A stretch of DNA of 6,406 nucleotides from CBDUQI01 sp965369325 (GTDB lineage Bacteria > Pseudomonadota > Gammaproteobacteria > Steroidobacterales > JBCBZW01), in contig CBDUQI010000280.1 of assembly GCA_965369325.1 (NCBI GenBank), positions 1-6,406 of the forward strand, in the 5' to 3' direction. Under the pieces are notes generated by a model, which saw only the letters and a program-made list of their open reading frames with translations, was not told where the DNA came from and did not search any database. This document shows, in pieces, positions 5,931 through 6,406 of the stretch; position 1 is the first letter of the stretch; every line of letters begins with the position of its first letter. Made by a program: the position numbers and the translations under genes.

Positions 5931-6406
5931 ACATGCGTCTCCAGGGCGGATTTGAGCAGCGCCTTGCCGCGATTCAATCGTACCCCGACATTGTTTGCTG
6001 TCAGCTTCAGCGATTGCGCGATTTCGATATTCGAAAAACCTTCCAGGTGTAACGTAACCACCGGCTTCAGGCTGAGTGGCAAATCTTGCACGGCGCTCAG
6101 CAACCAGTCCCGACGTACTGCCTGCTCCAGTTGTTCATCCGGTTCGGGGCCGGGCGCGGGCAATTCTTCGGCCAGTGCCCGGTGCAGACCACGGGACTCT
6201 TTGCGCACGTGGCTGACGCACACGTTATGGGCAATGCGCGCGATGAACGTGCGCGGTGAGCTGTCACCGCGAAAACCGGGCCAAGCACGCCACAACGCAA
6301 GTGAGGTGTCCTGTACCAACTCCTGCGCCAGCGCCGGACGCCGCTCGTAGGAGCTTGCGATGCGGGCAATCATCGAGGCGTGCTCAGTTAACAGTTGCTG
6401 AAATTG
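5927..6406 (-). CDS. ECF-type RNA polymerase sigma-70 factor (N-terminus beyond the right edge)
   Basis: The frame is open to base 6406, giving 159 visible residues. The ATG at 6371-6373 is internal: the codons before it read QFQQLLTEHAS, which is continuous with sigma region 2, so the real start lies outside the window. Region 2 spans about residues 1-72 (ELVQDTSLALWRAW, then RTFIARIAHNVCVSHVRKESR), a Pro-rich linker PAPGPEPDE covers 83-91, and region 4 covers about 97-156 with DLPLSLKPVVTLHLEGFS and a helix-turn-helix ending in ANNVGVRLNRGKALL (137-151). Such factors direct RNA polymerase to a small regulon, often for envelope or stress responses. The stop overlaps the start of the membrane protein by 4 bases, the usual layout for a sigma factor and its regulator. 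The exact ECF group cannot be assigned. Confidence 0.92.
   Translation of the reverse strand, partial: QFQQLLTEHASMIARIASSYERRPALAQELVQDTSLALWRAWPGFRGDSSPRTFIARIAHNVCVSHVRKESRGLHRALAEELPAPGPEPDEQLEQAVRRDWLLSAVQDLPLSLKPVVTLHLEGFSNIEIAQSLKLTANNVGVRLNRGKALLKSALETHV
5939..5942 (-). promoter_or_regulatory. Ribosome binding site of the sigma-partner membrane protein
   Basis: GGAG on the minus strand lies 8 bases before the ATG at 5930, inside the last codons of the sigma factor. It fixes this start and supports coupled translation. Confidence 0.65.

Noticed and set aside
6371..6373. ATG taken as the start of the sigma factor
   Set aside because: The frame upstream stays open to the window edge and encodes residues that continue sigma region 2, so this Met is internal.

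Overview
This is a compact, GC-rich bacterial window in which every convincing gene lies on the minus strand, so transcription runs from the right edge to the left. Base composition, the xanthomonad-like style of the proteins and the gene types suggest a gammaproteobacterium. That is an inference from style; no marker gene is present to fix the taxon.

Right part (about 6406 down to 3789). The window opens inside an ECF-type sigma-70 factor whose N-terminus lies beyond the edge. Its stop overlaps by 4 bases (ATGA) the start of a 196-residue membrane protein in the position where ECF factors usually carry a partner or anti-sigma protein. After a 74-base gap with a candidate ECF promoter comes a secreted alpha/beta hydrolase of the tripeptidyl-aminopeptidase / proline-iminopeptidase type, with a signal peptide, a Ser-Asp-His triad and a TAP-like C-terminal domain.

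Middle (3788 to 1891). A NatA-like ABC ATPase and a NatB-like ABC-2 permease follow. They overlap by 7 bases and each has a clear Shine-Dalgarno, so they form one transporter. Only 58 bases separate hydrolase and ATPase. The five genes sigma, membrane protein, hydrolase, ATPase and permease therefore look like one regulatory and envelope module: the sigma factor and its partner would sense or relay an envelope signal, while the hydrolase and exporter would be effectors. The linking of the genes is inferred from spacing and the candidate promoter; the substrate is unknown.

Left part (1890 to 1). A 159-base spacer holds a long hairpin flanked by a 9-base direct repeat just after the permease stop. 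It is followed by a Wzx/WzxC-type polysaccharide flippase, then, after 105 bases, by the first 47 codons of a sulfotransferase-like protein that leaves the window. These two genes look like the edge of an exopolysaccharide or O-antigen-type cluster and are probably functionally separate from the sigma/ABC module.

No tRNA, rRNA, CRISPR array, insertion sequence or phage gene was seen. Nothing here is clearly a new system. The most interesting points are the candidate ECF promoter inside an inverted repeat, the odd P-loop of the edge sulfotransferase, and the hairpin with flanking direct repeats.
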